48,775 nucleotides of DNA from Xenococcus sp. MO_188.B8 (GCA_030065615.1 JASJDR010000029.1:1-48775), one strand, 5' to 3'; counted from the stretch's first letter, positions 34,761 through 43,599 are shown. The notes: a model not told the origin generated them from the sequence alone. A program made the numbers and translations.

Positions 34761-35585
34761 TCAAATTTGATCGCTAATCTCTACTGGGATATTCAATTGT
34801 TGAGAATGAACCAGGGGAACATAACCTAGCCATTGTCGAGATAATTGGGCAAAATCTTTTGGTGAGCCACTAACATAGAAACGAGTTGCTAAAGCTGGTC
34901 GATTACTTTTGATTCCCATTAACTCAAGTTCTTTTTTAGCTGCGATGACGATATGTTCTGCTGGGTCAATAATTTTGACATAAGAAGGCACAATTAAACG
35001 GAAGATATGCTCCAGATGTCGATAATGGGTACAACCATAAATTAAAGTATCAATTTTCTGCTCCAGGAGAGGTTGCAAATATTCCTGAGCAATTTGCTTG
35101 GTGTAAGCAGAATGTAGTTGATTTTGCTCAATTAACATGACAAACTCAGGACAGCCGATTTGCCATACTCGGGTAGCAGGATCGACTTCTTGCACTGCTT
35201 GACGATAGGCATTACTCGCAGCAGTAGCCGGGGTAGCAATCACCCCAATTCTTTGACCGACTCGCACCGCAGCCCTTGCCCCTGGCAAGATTAGACCTAG
35301 GATAGGAATATCATATTCTTTCTGTAAGCTTTCTAATGCTATGGCAGAACTAGTATTACAAGCCATGATAATCATTTTGACATCTTGGGTTAACATCCAA
35401 TCGATGATTTCACGAACAAACTGTAAGATTTCTGCTTGAGATCTTGTTCCGTAGGGCAACCTAGCTGTATCACCAAAGTAGAGGATGGATTCTTGAGGAA
35501 GTCGGTGATACATTTGCTTTAAAACTGTAAGTCCCCCAACCCCGCTGTCAAACAAACCAATTCTTCGATTTCTGCTTTCTACCAT
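34761..35585 (-). CDS. murI: Glutamate racemase
   Basis: Makes D-glutamate for peptidoglycan; 274 residues, normal length. Catalytic cysteines lie in MIIMACNTSSA (Cys76) and LIYGCTHYRHLE (Cys185), with the N-terminal IGLFDSGVGGLTVLKQM and GDTARLPYGTRS loops intact. It begins 54 bp downstream of the amidase gene on the same strand, so two cell-wall enzymes, one building a precursor and one cleaving peptidoglycan, are probably cotranscribed. Confidence 0.97.
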   Translation of the reverse strand: MVESRNRRIGLFDSGVGGLTVLKQMYHRLPQESILYFGDTARLPYGTRSQAEILQFVREIIDWMLTQDVKMIIMACNTSSAIALESLQKEYDIPILGLILPGARAAVRVGQRIGVIATPATAASNAYRQAVQEVDPATRVWQIGCPEFVMLIEQNQLHSAYTKQIAQEYLQPLLEQKIDTLIYGCTHYRHLEHIFRLIVPSYVKIIDPAEHIVIAAKKELELMGIKSNRPALATRFYVSGSPKDFAQLSRQWLGYVPLVHSQQLNIPVEISDQI

Positions 35586-35639
35586 TGATGATATTTAATA
35601 ATGTTCTAAAAGGTTATTTAAAAATAATAGTATATATAC

Positions 35640-37514
35640 TTAGATTTTGTTTTCTCTAATGTACTGTAAAATCCCTCTTGCGATCGCTTTTGCCATTTGT
35701 TGCCGATGATTAGATTTTTTTAAACGGGCAGAATCTTCGGCACCTGTTAAAAAACCGACTTCTACTAGGGTTGCTGGCATTTTAGAATGTCTGAGAACAT
35801 AAAATCTGGCACGTCGCACATTGCGATTTCTGATATTGACGCTATTGAGGATATTCCAGTGTATAGTTTCGGCTAGACGACGACCATTCTGATAATAGTA
35901 AGTTTCGAGACCATTAACATCGGGGCGAGAAAGATTAATCGCATTGGCATGAATACTGACAAATAAGTCTGCATTAATCTTATTGGCAAAATCAGTTCTG
36001 CCCTTTAAGCTAACGAAATAGTCACGATCTCTGGTTATTCTGACTTCAATACCCTGTTTTTTCAATTCTGCTGCCACATCGAGGGCAATGGGCAAGATCA
36101 CATTTTTTTCTTGCACCCCGCCAATGCCGATGGTGCCAGGATCTTGTCCTCCATGGCCAGGATCGATTACTACCAATGGTCGAGAGTTACGAGAAGGGGT
36201 CAAGGGTTGTTGTGCCAGACGATCTCTGGCCCGATCAACTACTGTCTGGGTGGGGACATTAATGGGTAAAGCTATCAGACTGCTCGATTGTTGAACCGCA
36301 TTTCCCAAGCGTGCTCCCAATTTGGTGGTAACCACAAAAATTACATCAGACCCTTCTTGTCGGACTCTTAATTGGGTAATGGGACTACCTGCTTTTAATT
36401 GCGGATTGGGAAAAGGCTCGATTAATTGAGCGTTAGGAACTGTAATCTCATAGATACCGTTGCGGAGGAATTTAGTTTGAGTTGTAATATTGCGATCGCT
36501 ACGAATAATTAAGCGACTATTATCATGGGCTACTGCGATCGCGGTTACGGTAGAAGAGTTTTTTCGGTTATTGGGATTAGTCGGCTTATTTCTAACGATG
36601 GGTTCTGTGTCGTTGGCAACGGGAAGATCTCCCCTGGGAACTAGGATCAATCCTCCAATACGGCTGAAGGTAGCTAACCAATTAGGACTATTAGGTGCCA
36701 ATTGCAGAGTAATCTGCGCTGAAGAGGAGGATGTTTGGGCAAAATTGATTTCTTTAACCCCATATTGGTTCGGGGTGATTGCTCGATCAGCTAAGTCTTG
36801 GGGTAAGGTGACATCTTCTAAATCAAAAGTAATCGTATCGCCATCACGTCTCGATCTTACTCGATTACGGCGATCGCCGTCTATGCTTACGAAGAAACCG
36901 TTACGGGTTATTTTAAAGTAGGAGGAACTAGTAGTAACTTGATTATTATCCCTACTATTATCCCGGGAATGATTGGGACTATTATTAAGCTGAGGATTCG
37001 GGGTGACTGAACGAGGGTTGTTCGGAGGATCAATTGGTCTGACAAGGCGATTACTCTCAACAGGACGGTCATCATCATTAATCTTGGCAGAGGGAATTGA
37101 GCGCGTAGCTGTCCTCGTAGCAGGAGCAATTCTGGGATTTGGGAGGTCGATTGTCCATCTTTTGTCAGCATCACTTTCTAGCTTGACTTGATCGATATTA
37201 ATCGTATAGCCAGGAGCAAACTCCACTACCAAACTCACCCGATCTTCAGCGGACTGCCCAACACGGAAACCTCTAATCGCCCCCAGATATTTTTCTTTCA
37301 CCGTAGTACGATCTAAAGTCGTTCCGGGAAGTTCGATTACTAAACGAGTAGGATTATCGACTAACTTAACTTGGGGTTCTACGCCTTCATCGGTAGTAAA
37401 TGCGAGACGATTGTTCTGAGACTGAAAGTCCCAAGATACTAATTTTCCTGCATTTGCTGGCAACCCAAACAGCAAAGCCCCCAAAATACCTGATAACAAC
37501 CAGTGTAACTTCAC
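35640..37514 (-). CDS. amiC: N-acetylmuramoyl-L-alanine amidase, AmiC type
   Basis: Exported peptidoglycan amidase of 624 residues. A signal peptide (LHWLLSGILGALLFGLPANA) is followed by two AMIN-type beta-rich regions (about 25-125 and 190-300 or later), which bind cell-wall or envelope components. A Pro/Asn/Ser-rich linker lies between them. The C-terminal Amidase_3 domain (about 445-624) keeps its zinc ligands: VVIDPGHGGQDPGTIG, GGVQEKNVILPIALDV, LFVSIHANAIN, and the catalytic glutamate in TLVEVGFLTG. Cyanobacterial AmiC acts in cell separation and, in filamentous forms, in septal nanopore drilling. murI follows in the same direction. Confidence 0.94.
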   Translation of the reverse strand: MKLHWLLSGILGALLFGLPANAGKLVSWDFQSQNNRLAFTTDEGVEPQVKLVDNPTRLVIELPGTTLDRTTVKEKYLGAIRGFRVGQSAEDRVSLVVEFAPGYTINIDQVKLESDADKRWTIDLPNPRIAPATRTATRSIPSAKINDDDRPVESNRLVRPIDPPNNPRSVTPNPQLNNSPNHSRDNSRDNNQVTTSSSYFKITRNGFFVSIDGDRRNRVRSRRDGDTITFDLEDVTLPQDLADRAITPNQYGVKEINFAQTSSSSAQITLQLAPNSPNWLATFSRIGGLILVPRGDLPVANDTEPIVRNKPTNPNNRKNSSTVTAIAVAHDNSRLIIRSDRNITTQTKFLRNGIYEITVPNAQLIEPFPNPQLKAGSPITQLRVRQEGSDVIFVVTTKLGARLGNAVQQSSSLIALPINVPTQTVVDRARDRLAQQPLTPSRNSRPLVVIDPGHGGQDPGTIGIGGVQEKNVILPIALDVAAELKKQGIEVRITRDRDYFVSLKGRTDFANKINADLFVSIHANAINLSRPDVNGLETYYYQNGRRLAETIHWNILNSVNIRNRNVRRARFYVLRHSKMPATLVEVGFLTGAEDSARLKKSNHRQQMAKAIARGILQYIRENKI

Positions 37515-37702
37515 AGTAAGTTATTTCCTCCCAGAAATTAAGCTAATGACCCCTAGTTATTTTTACTTTTAACTGTGATCGAGTTCTATCATATACGCTT
37601 CATCTATTAATCGACAGGGACGAAAGATAAAGTATTTCGGTTTCTTATTTTAAAATATTAGTTTTGTCCAGATTGTTAAAGTACGGGGACAGTTAACAGC
37701 TA

Positions 37703-38242
37703 TCAACTATTTTGTAGTTTCTGTATGTGATTGAATAACTTCCAGTAATATTCTTTTGATAACCCACAATTTACTGCTCCCCGTAATACAACCTGAGCAT
37801 ACCATTCATTAGGCGCTATTTCTTGTTCTAGCTTATTAACTACAACATAGGTACGAACTTGATGATAATGCTTATTATCACTTTTAACTTTGATTAATTC
37901 CCTTTTATAACCGTTTTGAGGTACTTCTTCTCTTTGATCCAGGCGATCGCTTAACCTCCAAGGTAAATGATATAATACTCCCTCGACATAGTTTTTTGGA
38001 TCGGGAATAATGTCTAAAACTCCACAATTGCGTAGTCTTGATTTACGATAAAATCCTAAGCGATAACCTTCTAAAATCGCTTTCCCTACCACATAATCTT
38101 TGGTCTCTTCCAGAAGCGATCTTTTTAGGTCTACAGGACACATACAAGAGCCATAGGCAAAATAGTAAAAACTAGCTGTTGCTTGGTCAGTTACAGAGAT
38201 ATTTTTTACGGGAATAAGAGATTTTTTTTGCCAATCACCCAT
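37703..38242 (-). CDS. Gamma-glutamylcyclotransferase family protein
   Basis: A 179-residue protein with the GGCT/AIG2 fold: substrate loop FYYFAYGSCMCPVDLKRSL, then VLDIIPDPKNYVEGVLYHL and the catalytic-acid region RLDQREEVPQNGYKRE, where one Glu of REE is the likely general acid. The enzyme family converts gamma-glutamyl compounds to 5-oxoproline. The N-terminal 24 residues before FYYFAYG are extra and may be non-conserved. It is divergent in orientation from the OmpA/MotB-like gene. The exact substrate is unknown. Confidence 0.87.
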   Translation of the reverse strand: MGDWQKKSLIPVKNISVTDQATASFYYFAYGSCMCPVDLKRSLLEETKDYVVGKAILEGYRLGFYRKSRLRNCGVLDIIPDPKNYVEGVLYHLPWRLSDRLDQREEVPQNGYKRELIKVKSDNKHYHQVRTYVVVNKLEQEIAPNEWYAQVVLRGAVNCGLSKEYYWKLFNHIQKLQNS

Positions 38243-38576
38243 GATTTACTTAAAAATATGTATAAATTAGTCAAAATAAGTTAACAAAGCTTATTCGTTA
38301 GATACACAAATTATAAAAATAAAGTCTGTTGAGATGTAAGTATTTGCAATTTTACTTAATAAATAATAAGTAATTAGTCTAGATTTGATGAACTTTTTGT
38401 TTGTCTTTTTGTAACTATTTAATTATGTTAACCTATTTACACTAAAATGTTGATGAAGTCAGAGAAGTTGCGGGAACTTCTATGCCGCAAAGCTCTATTC
38501 GCTCTTTTGCATTTAATTTAACCTTTTCCTCGTCACTGTAACCACAATACTTTAGCAAATCAAGAACTACTATTTT
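38243..38576. other. Divergent intergenic region before the MotB-like gene
   Basis: AT-rich, 334 bp, no gene. A hairpin AGAAGTT-GCGGG-AACTTCT lies at 38463-38481, about 95 bp upstream of the ATG at 38577, in what would be the 5' leader of the MotB-like gene. Promoters for both flanking genes should be here. Confidence 0.5.
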
Positions 38577-39443
38577 ATGGTTAAAAGTCGTTTTCTCGTT
38601 CAAGAAGCTAATAATAAGAATTTAAATATTTGGCCATCTTTTACAGATTTAATGGCTAATGCATTTATGATTATTAGTTTGTTTTTATTACTTGCTTTGT
38701 TCAAGTCATTATTCCTCAAATATACTGCGGAAGAAACTGAAATTAATTTAGATGCTAGTAAACAACAAGTTAGGATTTTGAAACGTCAAGTAGCAGCTCT
38801 AGAAAATGAACTAAGTAACAGAAATACTGTTATCAGTAATAGAAATAATACAATTGATAGATTGAGCAAAACTTCTTCCAATCTTCAAGCTTTATTACAA
38901 AGTAGTAATGAGAGAATAGAGATTGTCACAGCAGAAAATCAACGTTTGAAATCTGCTCCCCCAGTAGTATTGATCCAGGATTCAGGAGAATATCAATTTG
39001 CTTCAGGAAGTGCTAGTTTACCTGAAGAATTGCAAAGCTACATTACCACAGATTTAGTGAATCTTATTGAACAAATTAGCCAACAAAATAATCTCTATGT
39101 CGTAGAAATTATTGGTCATACTGACGGACAAGTCAACTTTAATAGTTTCAGTAATTTAGATCAACAATTAGAAGCGGTTGCTCAAGGAAAAAAATCAATT
39201 AATAGTTTGACTCCAGGTTCTAATGCAGATTTAGGATTAATGCGATCTTTAGAGGTAGTAAAAAAACTTCAAGAGGTACAAAAACAAGGGCGGTTACCAG
39301 GAGTTGAATTTAGGGCTTATTCAGCTGCTCAATTACAACTTCCTTCGGGAGAATTTGCTTCAGAAAATCGTCAACCAAATGCGAGAAGACGCAGAATTGA
39401 AATTCGTTTTTCTCCTTTAGGGAAAGCGGAAACAATTAGATAG
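38577..39443 (+). CDS. MotB/OmpA-like protein (ZorB-like layout)
   Basis: A 288-residue protein with a short basic N-terminus, one transmembrane helix near 22-47 that contains the motif WPSFTDLMANAFMIISLFLL with the Asp expected for proton transfer, a coiled coil (about 55-125), and a C-terminal OmpA-type peptidoglycan-binding domain (about 135-285: FASGSASLPEELQ, VEIIGHTDGQ, LGLMRSLEVVKKLQ, NARRRRIEIRF). This is the layout of MotB and of ZorB. A MotA/ZorA-like protein is encoded 5 kb upstream on the same strand, and the two could form a stator. No other Zorya genes are present between or after them. Confidence 0.85.
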   Translation: MVKSRFLVQEANNKNLNIWPSFTDLMANAFMIISLFLLLALFKSLFLKYTAEETEINLDASKQQVRILKRQVAALENELSNRNTVISNRNNTIDRLSKTSSNLQALLQSSNERIEIVTAENQRLKSAPPVVLIQDSGEYQFASGSASLPEELQSYITTDLVNLIEQISQQNNLYVVEIIGHTDGQVNFNSFSNLDQQLEAVAQGKKSINSLTPGSNADLGLMRSLEVVKKLQEVQKQGRLPGVEFRAYSAAQLQLPSGEFASENRQPNARRRRIEIRFSPLGKAETIR

Positions 39444-39461
39444 CTGGGCAAAATCAATTAC

Positions 39462-39562
39462 CTAGTGGAGCTGGGCTTAAGTCTAACCACCATTAGAAGT
39501 CCGTCAATTTTGATTTATCAAGCTTCATAAATGGTAGATGTATTTACGCCAACGTCTACTAG
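39462..39562 (+). repeat. Dispersed 101-bp repeat, copy B
   Basis: Second copy of the block at 17799-17899, starting CTAGTGGAGCTGGG and ending in a hairpin GTAGATGT/ACGTCTAC with one G-T pair (39534-39541, 39552-39559). It follows the MotB-like gene by 19 bp. Confidence 0.65.
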
Positions 39563-39640
39563 CTCCTTAGAAAAAGAGATTGATTAGTAATTGTCTTGAT
39601 AGTAGTTTTCACATGAAGGGACGTTCTATATAATGCCCCT

Positions 39641-39680
39641 TCATAACTTATTACTTATTACTTATTATTTATTACTTAAT
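39641..39680 (+). repeat. Heptanucleotide repeat array
   Basis: About five tandem units of TTATTAC or close variants, just past the 3' end of the PfkB kinase gene, which lies on the other strand. It is the same STRR class as the array between pntA and pntB but with a different unit. Confidence 0.7.
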
Positions 39681-39684
39681 TAGG

Positions 39685-40695
39685 CTAGGCTGCTAGATTA
39701 TTTAGTTTTAACTCATCTAGAAGAGCACGAGCTGACTCAGTTTTTAACCGTGCGCCTAAACTAGTGACTAGTTTTGCTGAGGCGAGAGAACCCAAGCGTC
39801 CTGCTTCAGCAAAGGTCATCCCATTAGTAATTCCATAGAGAACACCTCCGGCAAACATATCTCCCGCACCAACGGTATCAATTGCTTTGACAGGAAAAGG
39901 ATCGATATCAATCAAGTCTTGACCGTCGAAAATAATTGAACCTCTAGGCCCCAAGGTAATAGCAAATCCCTTCGTTAAGGTTTTGAGATGTTCAATAGCT
40001 ACTTGAAGATCTTCAGTCTCAGCCAGCTCTAAGGCTTCACTTTCATTCGCAAAGATAAAATCAAGACCTGAGCCAATAATCTCTAGCAAACCTTCTCTGA
40101 AAAATTTCACCATATTGAGATCGGCAAGACTAAATGCAACTTTTCTGCCTGCTGCTTGAGCGATGTCTCGGGCTTTAATTGCTGCTTGCTTACTTTTTTC
40201 TCCCGTTACGAGATAACCTTCGATGTAGGTATATTTGGCATTACCAATGGCTTCTGGGACTAGTTCTTTTTCCGAAAAAGCACCAGAAATTCCCAAAAAA
40301 GTATTCATAGTGCGATCAGCGTCAGGAGTCACAAATACTAGACATTTCCCAGAGACCCCAATTTCCGGCTCATGATGTTCTAGATTAGTGGCAACCCCAC
40401 AACGGAGTAAATCTTCAGCATAAAATTTTCCTGGTTCATCATTAGCAACTTTACAGGAGTAGAATGAACTACCACCGAATTGAGAGATCGCGATCAAGGT
40501 ATTAGCGGCGGAACCTCCACAGGAACGTTTTTGAGAGTAAGCTCCTAAATGACTAACAATTTTGTCTTGACTCGCTTCATCTAGCAAAGTCATCACACCT
40601 TTATCAATTCCTAACTCTTGGAGAACTTCGGTTGATAATTCAAATTCAATATCTAGAAGAGCATTACCAAGACCGTATACGTCATATTGTGTCAT
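39685..40695 (-). CDS. PfkB family carbohydrate/nucleoside kinase
   Basis: Ribokinase-fold kinase of 336 residues, resembling adenosine kinase and related PfkB members of cyanobacteria. The N-terminus has YDVYGLGNALLDIEFELS, followed by the substrate-site GGSAANTLIAISQFGG. The C-terminal signature DTVGAGDMFAGGVLYGITNG carries the anion hole and catalytic Asp. The substrate cannot be fixed from sequence; adenosine or a sugar is likely. It is followed closely upstream (24 bp) by the DUF4388 gene on the same strand, suggesting cotranscription. Confidence 0.9.
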   Translation of the reverse strand: MTQYDVYGLGNALLDIEFELSTEVLQELGIDKGVMTLLDEASQDKIVSHLGAYSQKRSCGGSAANTLIAISQFGGSSFYSCKVANDEPGKFYAEDLLRCGVATNLEHHEPEIGVSGKCLVFVTPDADRTMNTFLGISGAFSEKELVPEAIGNAKYTYIEGYLVTGEKSKQAAIKARDIAQAAGRKVAFSLADLNMVKFFREGLLEIIGSGLDFIFANESEALELAETEDLQVAIEHLKTLTKGFAITLGPRGSIIFDGQDLIDIDPFPVKAIDTVGAGDMFAGGVLYGITNGMTFAEAGRLGSLASAKLVTSLGARLKTESARALLDELKLNNLAA

Positions 40696-40719
40696 ATTAG
40701 CTAATTATTTTAGGTAAAT

Positions 40720-41622
40720 TTAGTTAGAAGATTTTTTGCGGAAAAAACCTAGTAAATTATACATCAATGATTCTTTACCTTGGGATGGTAGTTGCGGTTC
40801 TGATTCTTTGTTTTGATCGGGGACTAAGCTGTGATTTTTATCAGTAATGAATTTGATTTTACTGTTTTTTGGAGTATAGCTGGTGAGAAAAATTTCGTCT
40901 ACTAGTCCTACTACAATTAGACAAAAAGCAGTAAACTGAATTGTGCTCAGGGGTTGTTCTGTGAGAACGGCCATTTTTTTGAGAGAAGTTACACCATCTG
41001 AGAGTTCCCATATCTGCTGTTCTAAAGGCATTAGTTTCAAATGAGGTCGTGCTAAGAGTCGTTTTAAACCAAAACTAGCTTCTGGTAGTTGATCGGCAAA
41101 AACATCTCGATTGTTAATTAATCTCAAAGCATAAATACTAACTTGAGTTGGTTTCATGCGATGACCTGTCATTTCTAACCAGGGAATTTCTAGCAAGCGA
41201 TCGCTTAATTCAGAGATTTCATCAAAGCGAAATGAGCCAGCGTTTAATTGAAAAAGTTCATAAACCTGATGTAATTTGATTTGGAAAATTAAATTTAATT
41301 GCTCTCTTGATAACAATTTATTTTTGTGGAGATAAATCCCCAAAGGCATTTCAGTCGGACATAGAGTCCTTAATTTGTTGGTTAGGAGGGAAGTAAGCCA
41401 ACCTCGGTTTTCGATAAAATTTATTAAACCTCTAACATTTATGCAATCGCTAATGGCTACGAGATAACCATCTTGAAACCAAATATAGTAGACAGGACTT
41501 AAATGAATTTGCTTCAAAGTTAAAGAGCCTTGGACGATTAGACGACCAGATTTTTTCTCTTGTTCGATGACTCGGAACAATTCTGGAAGAGAAAATGATT
41601 TTAGAGAGCTACAGATACTCAT
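40720..41622 (-). CDS. DUF4388 domain protein
   Basis: A 300-residue protein whose first 155 residues form a DUF4388 (PatA N-terminal-like) domain: LKSFSLPELFRVIEQEKKSG, RLIVQGSLTL, YYIWFQDGYLVAI and QLNAGSFRFDE. This domain is common in cyanobacterial and myxobacterial signalling and motility proteins. The second part (about 195-265, LEQQIWELSDGVTSLKKMAV) resembles the winged-helix-like repeat that often follows. The tail is polar and low-complexity. No receiver domain is attached, unlike PatA. It is upstream of the PfkB kinase gene in the same direction. Confidence 0.8.
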   Translation of the reverse strand: MSICSSLKSFSLPELFRVIEQEKKSGRLIVQGSLTLKQIHLSPVYYIWFQDGYLVAISDCINVRGLINFIENRGWLTSLLTNKLRTLCPTEMPLGIYLHKNKLLSREQLNLIFQIKLHQVYELFQLNAGSFRFDEISELSDRLLEIPWLEMTGHRMKPTQVSIYALRLINNRDVFADQLPEASFGLKRLLARPHLKLMPLEQQIWELSDGVTSLKKMAVLTEQPLSTIQFTAFCLIVVGLVDEIFLTSYTPKNSKIKFITDKNHSLVPDQNKESEPQLPSQGKESLMYNLLGFFRKKSSN

Positions 41623-41672
41623 AAGCTATTTCGCATTTAAGATCTATACTAGTGGATCTAATTTTGTCTGAT

Positions 41673-42168
41673 TTAACTCTTTGTAAATTTTAAAGCTTCT
41701 GCATAAACGGCAATTAGTCTTCTTGAGCAAAAATTGGTTCCATTTCTTCTTCGGTACTAACAAATAAAGATTTTAATCCCACATTGCCTCTGCAGCTGGA
41801 TTAACTAAAGATTTACTAGCTGCTCTTTCTATCTTGTTATCTAATGCTGCTTGTTTACAAGTTAGAGATTTAGTATTGGGCATTTCTAAAAAAGAAGTCA
41901 CTCCTCCTCTAGCACAAGCTAAACTAGCAGTAGATAAATCCTCTTTATGTTCTAATCCTGGTTCACGGAAATGAACTTGTGGATCTATTACGACCGGCAA
42001 CAATGTTAAACAAGTTGCGTCAATAACTCTATCTGTTTCATTGGGCACGATTGAGGAAGCAACTTCTTTGATTTGACCGTTAATCCGGACATATCCTTCA
42101 AGAAAAGCTCTATCTGGTAGCAGAATTTGAGCCTGCTTGACTAATAATGTAGTACTATTTGAGGACAT
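41673..42168 (-). pseudogene. Decayed dihydroorotase (pyrC)
   Basis: The frame from the ATG at 42168 reads the N-terminal 105 residues of a cyanobacterial dihydroorotase: IDPQVHFREPGLEHKEDL and ARGGVTSFLEMPNT. It continues into AASKSLVN and then breaks. Pieces of the middle appear in other frames: GIKIF, then VSTEEEMEPIFAQE and RLIAVYAEA. The rest of the roughly 440-residue enzyme is missing. At least two internal deletions and two frame changes are needed. The ATG is only 6 bp from the divergent lepB ATG, so the shared promoter region of an intact neighbour survives. De novo pyrimidine synthesis would require another pyrC. Confidence 0.85.
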
Positions 42169-42174
42169 TTGCTT

Positions 42175-42801
42175 ATGACAGAACAAGAAAAACAAGTAGT
42201 GATACAGAAATCCCCAGAGCAACAAGAAGAAAATGTAGTTGTCGAAATTGTTAAAACTCTGGTTACTGCTGCAATTTTAGCGTTTGGCATCCGCACTTTC
42301 GTAGCAGAAGCCAGATATATTCCATCAGAATCGATGCAGCCTACGTTAGAAATTAATGATCGCTTAATTATTGAAAAGATTAGCTATCGTTTTCGGACTC
42401 CCCAAAGAGGTGATGTGGTAGTTTTTCGCCCCACAGAAGAACTCAAAAAGCAAGGTTATAGAGAAGCTTTTATTAAAAGAGTGATTGGCTTACCTGGTGA
42501 CACCGTCGAAGTGAAAAATGACAAGGTATTTGTCAATAATCAAGAATTACCGGAAAAATATATTTACGTACCAGGAGATTCATCAGGATACATACCTCGT
42601 CCCTCAAGACCCTATGGACCAACAAAAGTTCCTGAGGATCAATACTTAGTTTTAGGAGATAATCGGAATAATAGTTTAGATTCTCGTTCGTGGGGCTTTG
42701 TTCCTCGAGAAAATTTAATTGGTAGAGCAACAGTTCGTTTTTGGCCTCTGAAACGTCTTGGTCCTCTAGATGAGAAACCTATTTATCCTAATGATAATTG
42801 A
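42175..42801 (+). CDS. lepB: Signal peptidase I
   Basis: Membrane serine protease that removes signal peptides; 208 residues from the ATG at 42175 (the open frame extends two codons upstream to a TTG). One N-terminal transmembrane helix lies near 22-42. The catalytic Ser53 is in IPSESMQPTLE and Lys101 in FIKRVIGLPGDTVEV. The boxes RGDVVVFRP and YLVLGDNRNNSLDSRSWG are intact. It is divergent from the decayed pyrC and is followed by a strong hairpin. Confidence 0.96.
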   Translation: MTEQEKQVVIQKSPEQQEENVVVEIVKTLVTAAILAFGIRTFVAEARYIPSESMQPTLEINDRLIIEKISYRFRTPQRGDVVVFRPTEELKKQGYREAFIKRVIGLPGDTVEVKNDKVFVNNQELPEKYIYVPGDSSGYIPRPSRPYGPTKVPEDQYLVLGDNRNNSLDSRSWGFVPRENLIGRATVRFWPLKRLGPLDEKPIYPNDN

Positions 42802-42836
42802 TAGTTAATAATTAATCTTAAAATATAACATAAAGA

Positions 42837-42874
42837 ATTTTAGGGATTGAGGTTCCCCTCCTACTCCCTAAAAT
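42837..42874 (+). terminator. Hairpin after lepB
   Basis: ATTTTAGGGA (42837-42846) pairs perfectly with TCCCTAAAAT (42865-42874) across an 18-nt loop, 35 bp after the lepB stop. The A/T ends of the stem give a short T-like run; termination is likely. Confidence 0.65.
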
Positions 42875-42969
42875 AAACAGTTCTAATTAAAGTTAAACCT
42901 ATCGCTATAGTTCAGAGGGACGCATGAGTTTGATAATTAAAGTTAATTTCTCCCCTCCCGGCACTGCTA

Positions 42970-43013
42970 GATGATTGCTCGATGATTGCTCGATGATTGC
43001 TCGATGATTGCTC
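42970..43013 (+). repeat. Four perfect 11-bp tandem repeats
   Basis: GATGATTGCTC occurs four times head to tail without a mismatch, between lepB and the next gene. Perfect identity implies recent expansion. It is not a CRISPR array, as no spacers lie between units. Confidence 0.95.
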
Positions 43014-43059
43014 GCCAAAATCACCGGGGTCGTACCGCAACTTTTGATCTCTAGTTATT

Positions 43060-43449
43060 TTAAGCTAAAGTTTCAGGACAATATCCTAACCCTTTAGTAA
43101 ACTGTTGACGAAAAGCTTCTATTTCTTTAGTATCAGGTATGCCATGGGAAACAATAGCAACTTGATAGCGACGCATCACTTCTACTGTGGATTGTCCTGT
43201 CTCTAAACTCCAAAACACCATTTGCAAACGCATTTCCGGTTCATAGCGAATCCCTAACTCATCCATAAAAGCCTGAAAATCATCACGATGCCGATTACTT
43301 AGAGGTTGCGGGTAGCGGATTTTAACAATCCAACCATCTATCTGATGGATTACTGTAATAGAAGCAGACTTGGCATGTTCCATTGTGCGAAGATACTCAA
43401 TTGTCCTTAGACTCAGGCTAGCGTTAGCAAGAAAATAAAGAAAATCCAT
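43060..43449 (-). CDS. Conserved-looking protein of unknown function
   Basis: I cannot assign this 129-residue protein. The start at 43449 (MDFLYF) is preferred because CAGAGGAATTT gives a good Shine-Dalgarno; the ATG at 43383 (MEHAKSASITV) lacks one but removes an unusual N-terminus. The body has HQIDGWIVKIRYPQPLSNRH, GIRYEPEMRLQMVFWSLETG and a C-terminal GLGYCPETLA. It reads as a small, soluble alpha/beta protein with balanced charge and no signal peptide. It lies alone between lepB and queA on the opposite strand. Confidence 0.65.
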   Translation of the reverse strand: MDFLYFLANASLSLRTIEYLRTMEHAKSASITVIHQIDGWIVKIRYPQPLSNRHRDDFQAFMDELGIRYEPEMRLQMVFWSLETGQSTVEVMRRYQVAIVSHGIPDTKEIEAFRQQFTKGLGYCPETLA

Positions 43450-43599
43450 AAATTCCTCTGTATTACAGCTTTATATCCCTAGTGTCGCAAGTAAGGGCTG
43501 AGTTACGCTAGGGGAAAAGCACCCGATTTTTCAAATTTTCTATAGGGGATATTACCCAAGTTTTGAAACTTAAGAAAGTTTTAATTGTTTGAACTACTT

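Noticed and set aside
36490-36921. 143-codon plus-strand frame inside amiC
   Set aside because: Antisense shadow of the AMIN-linker region with no independent evidence.
32477-39443. A complete Zorya defence system
   Set aside because: Only ZorA-like and ZorB-like proteins are present, they are not adjacent, and no ZorC, ZorD or ZorE gene is in the window.
42970-43013. CRISPR-like array
   Set aside because: The units are contiguous 11-mers without spacers.
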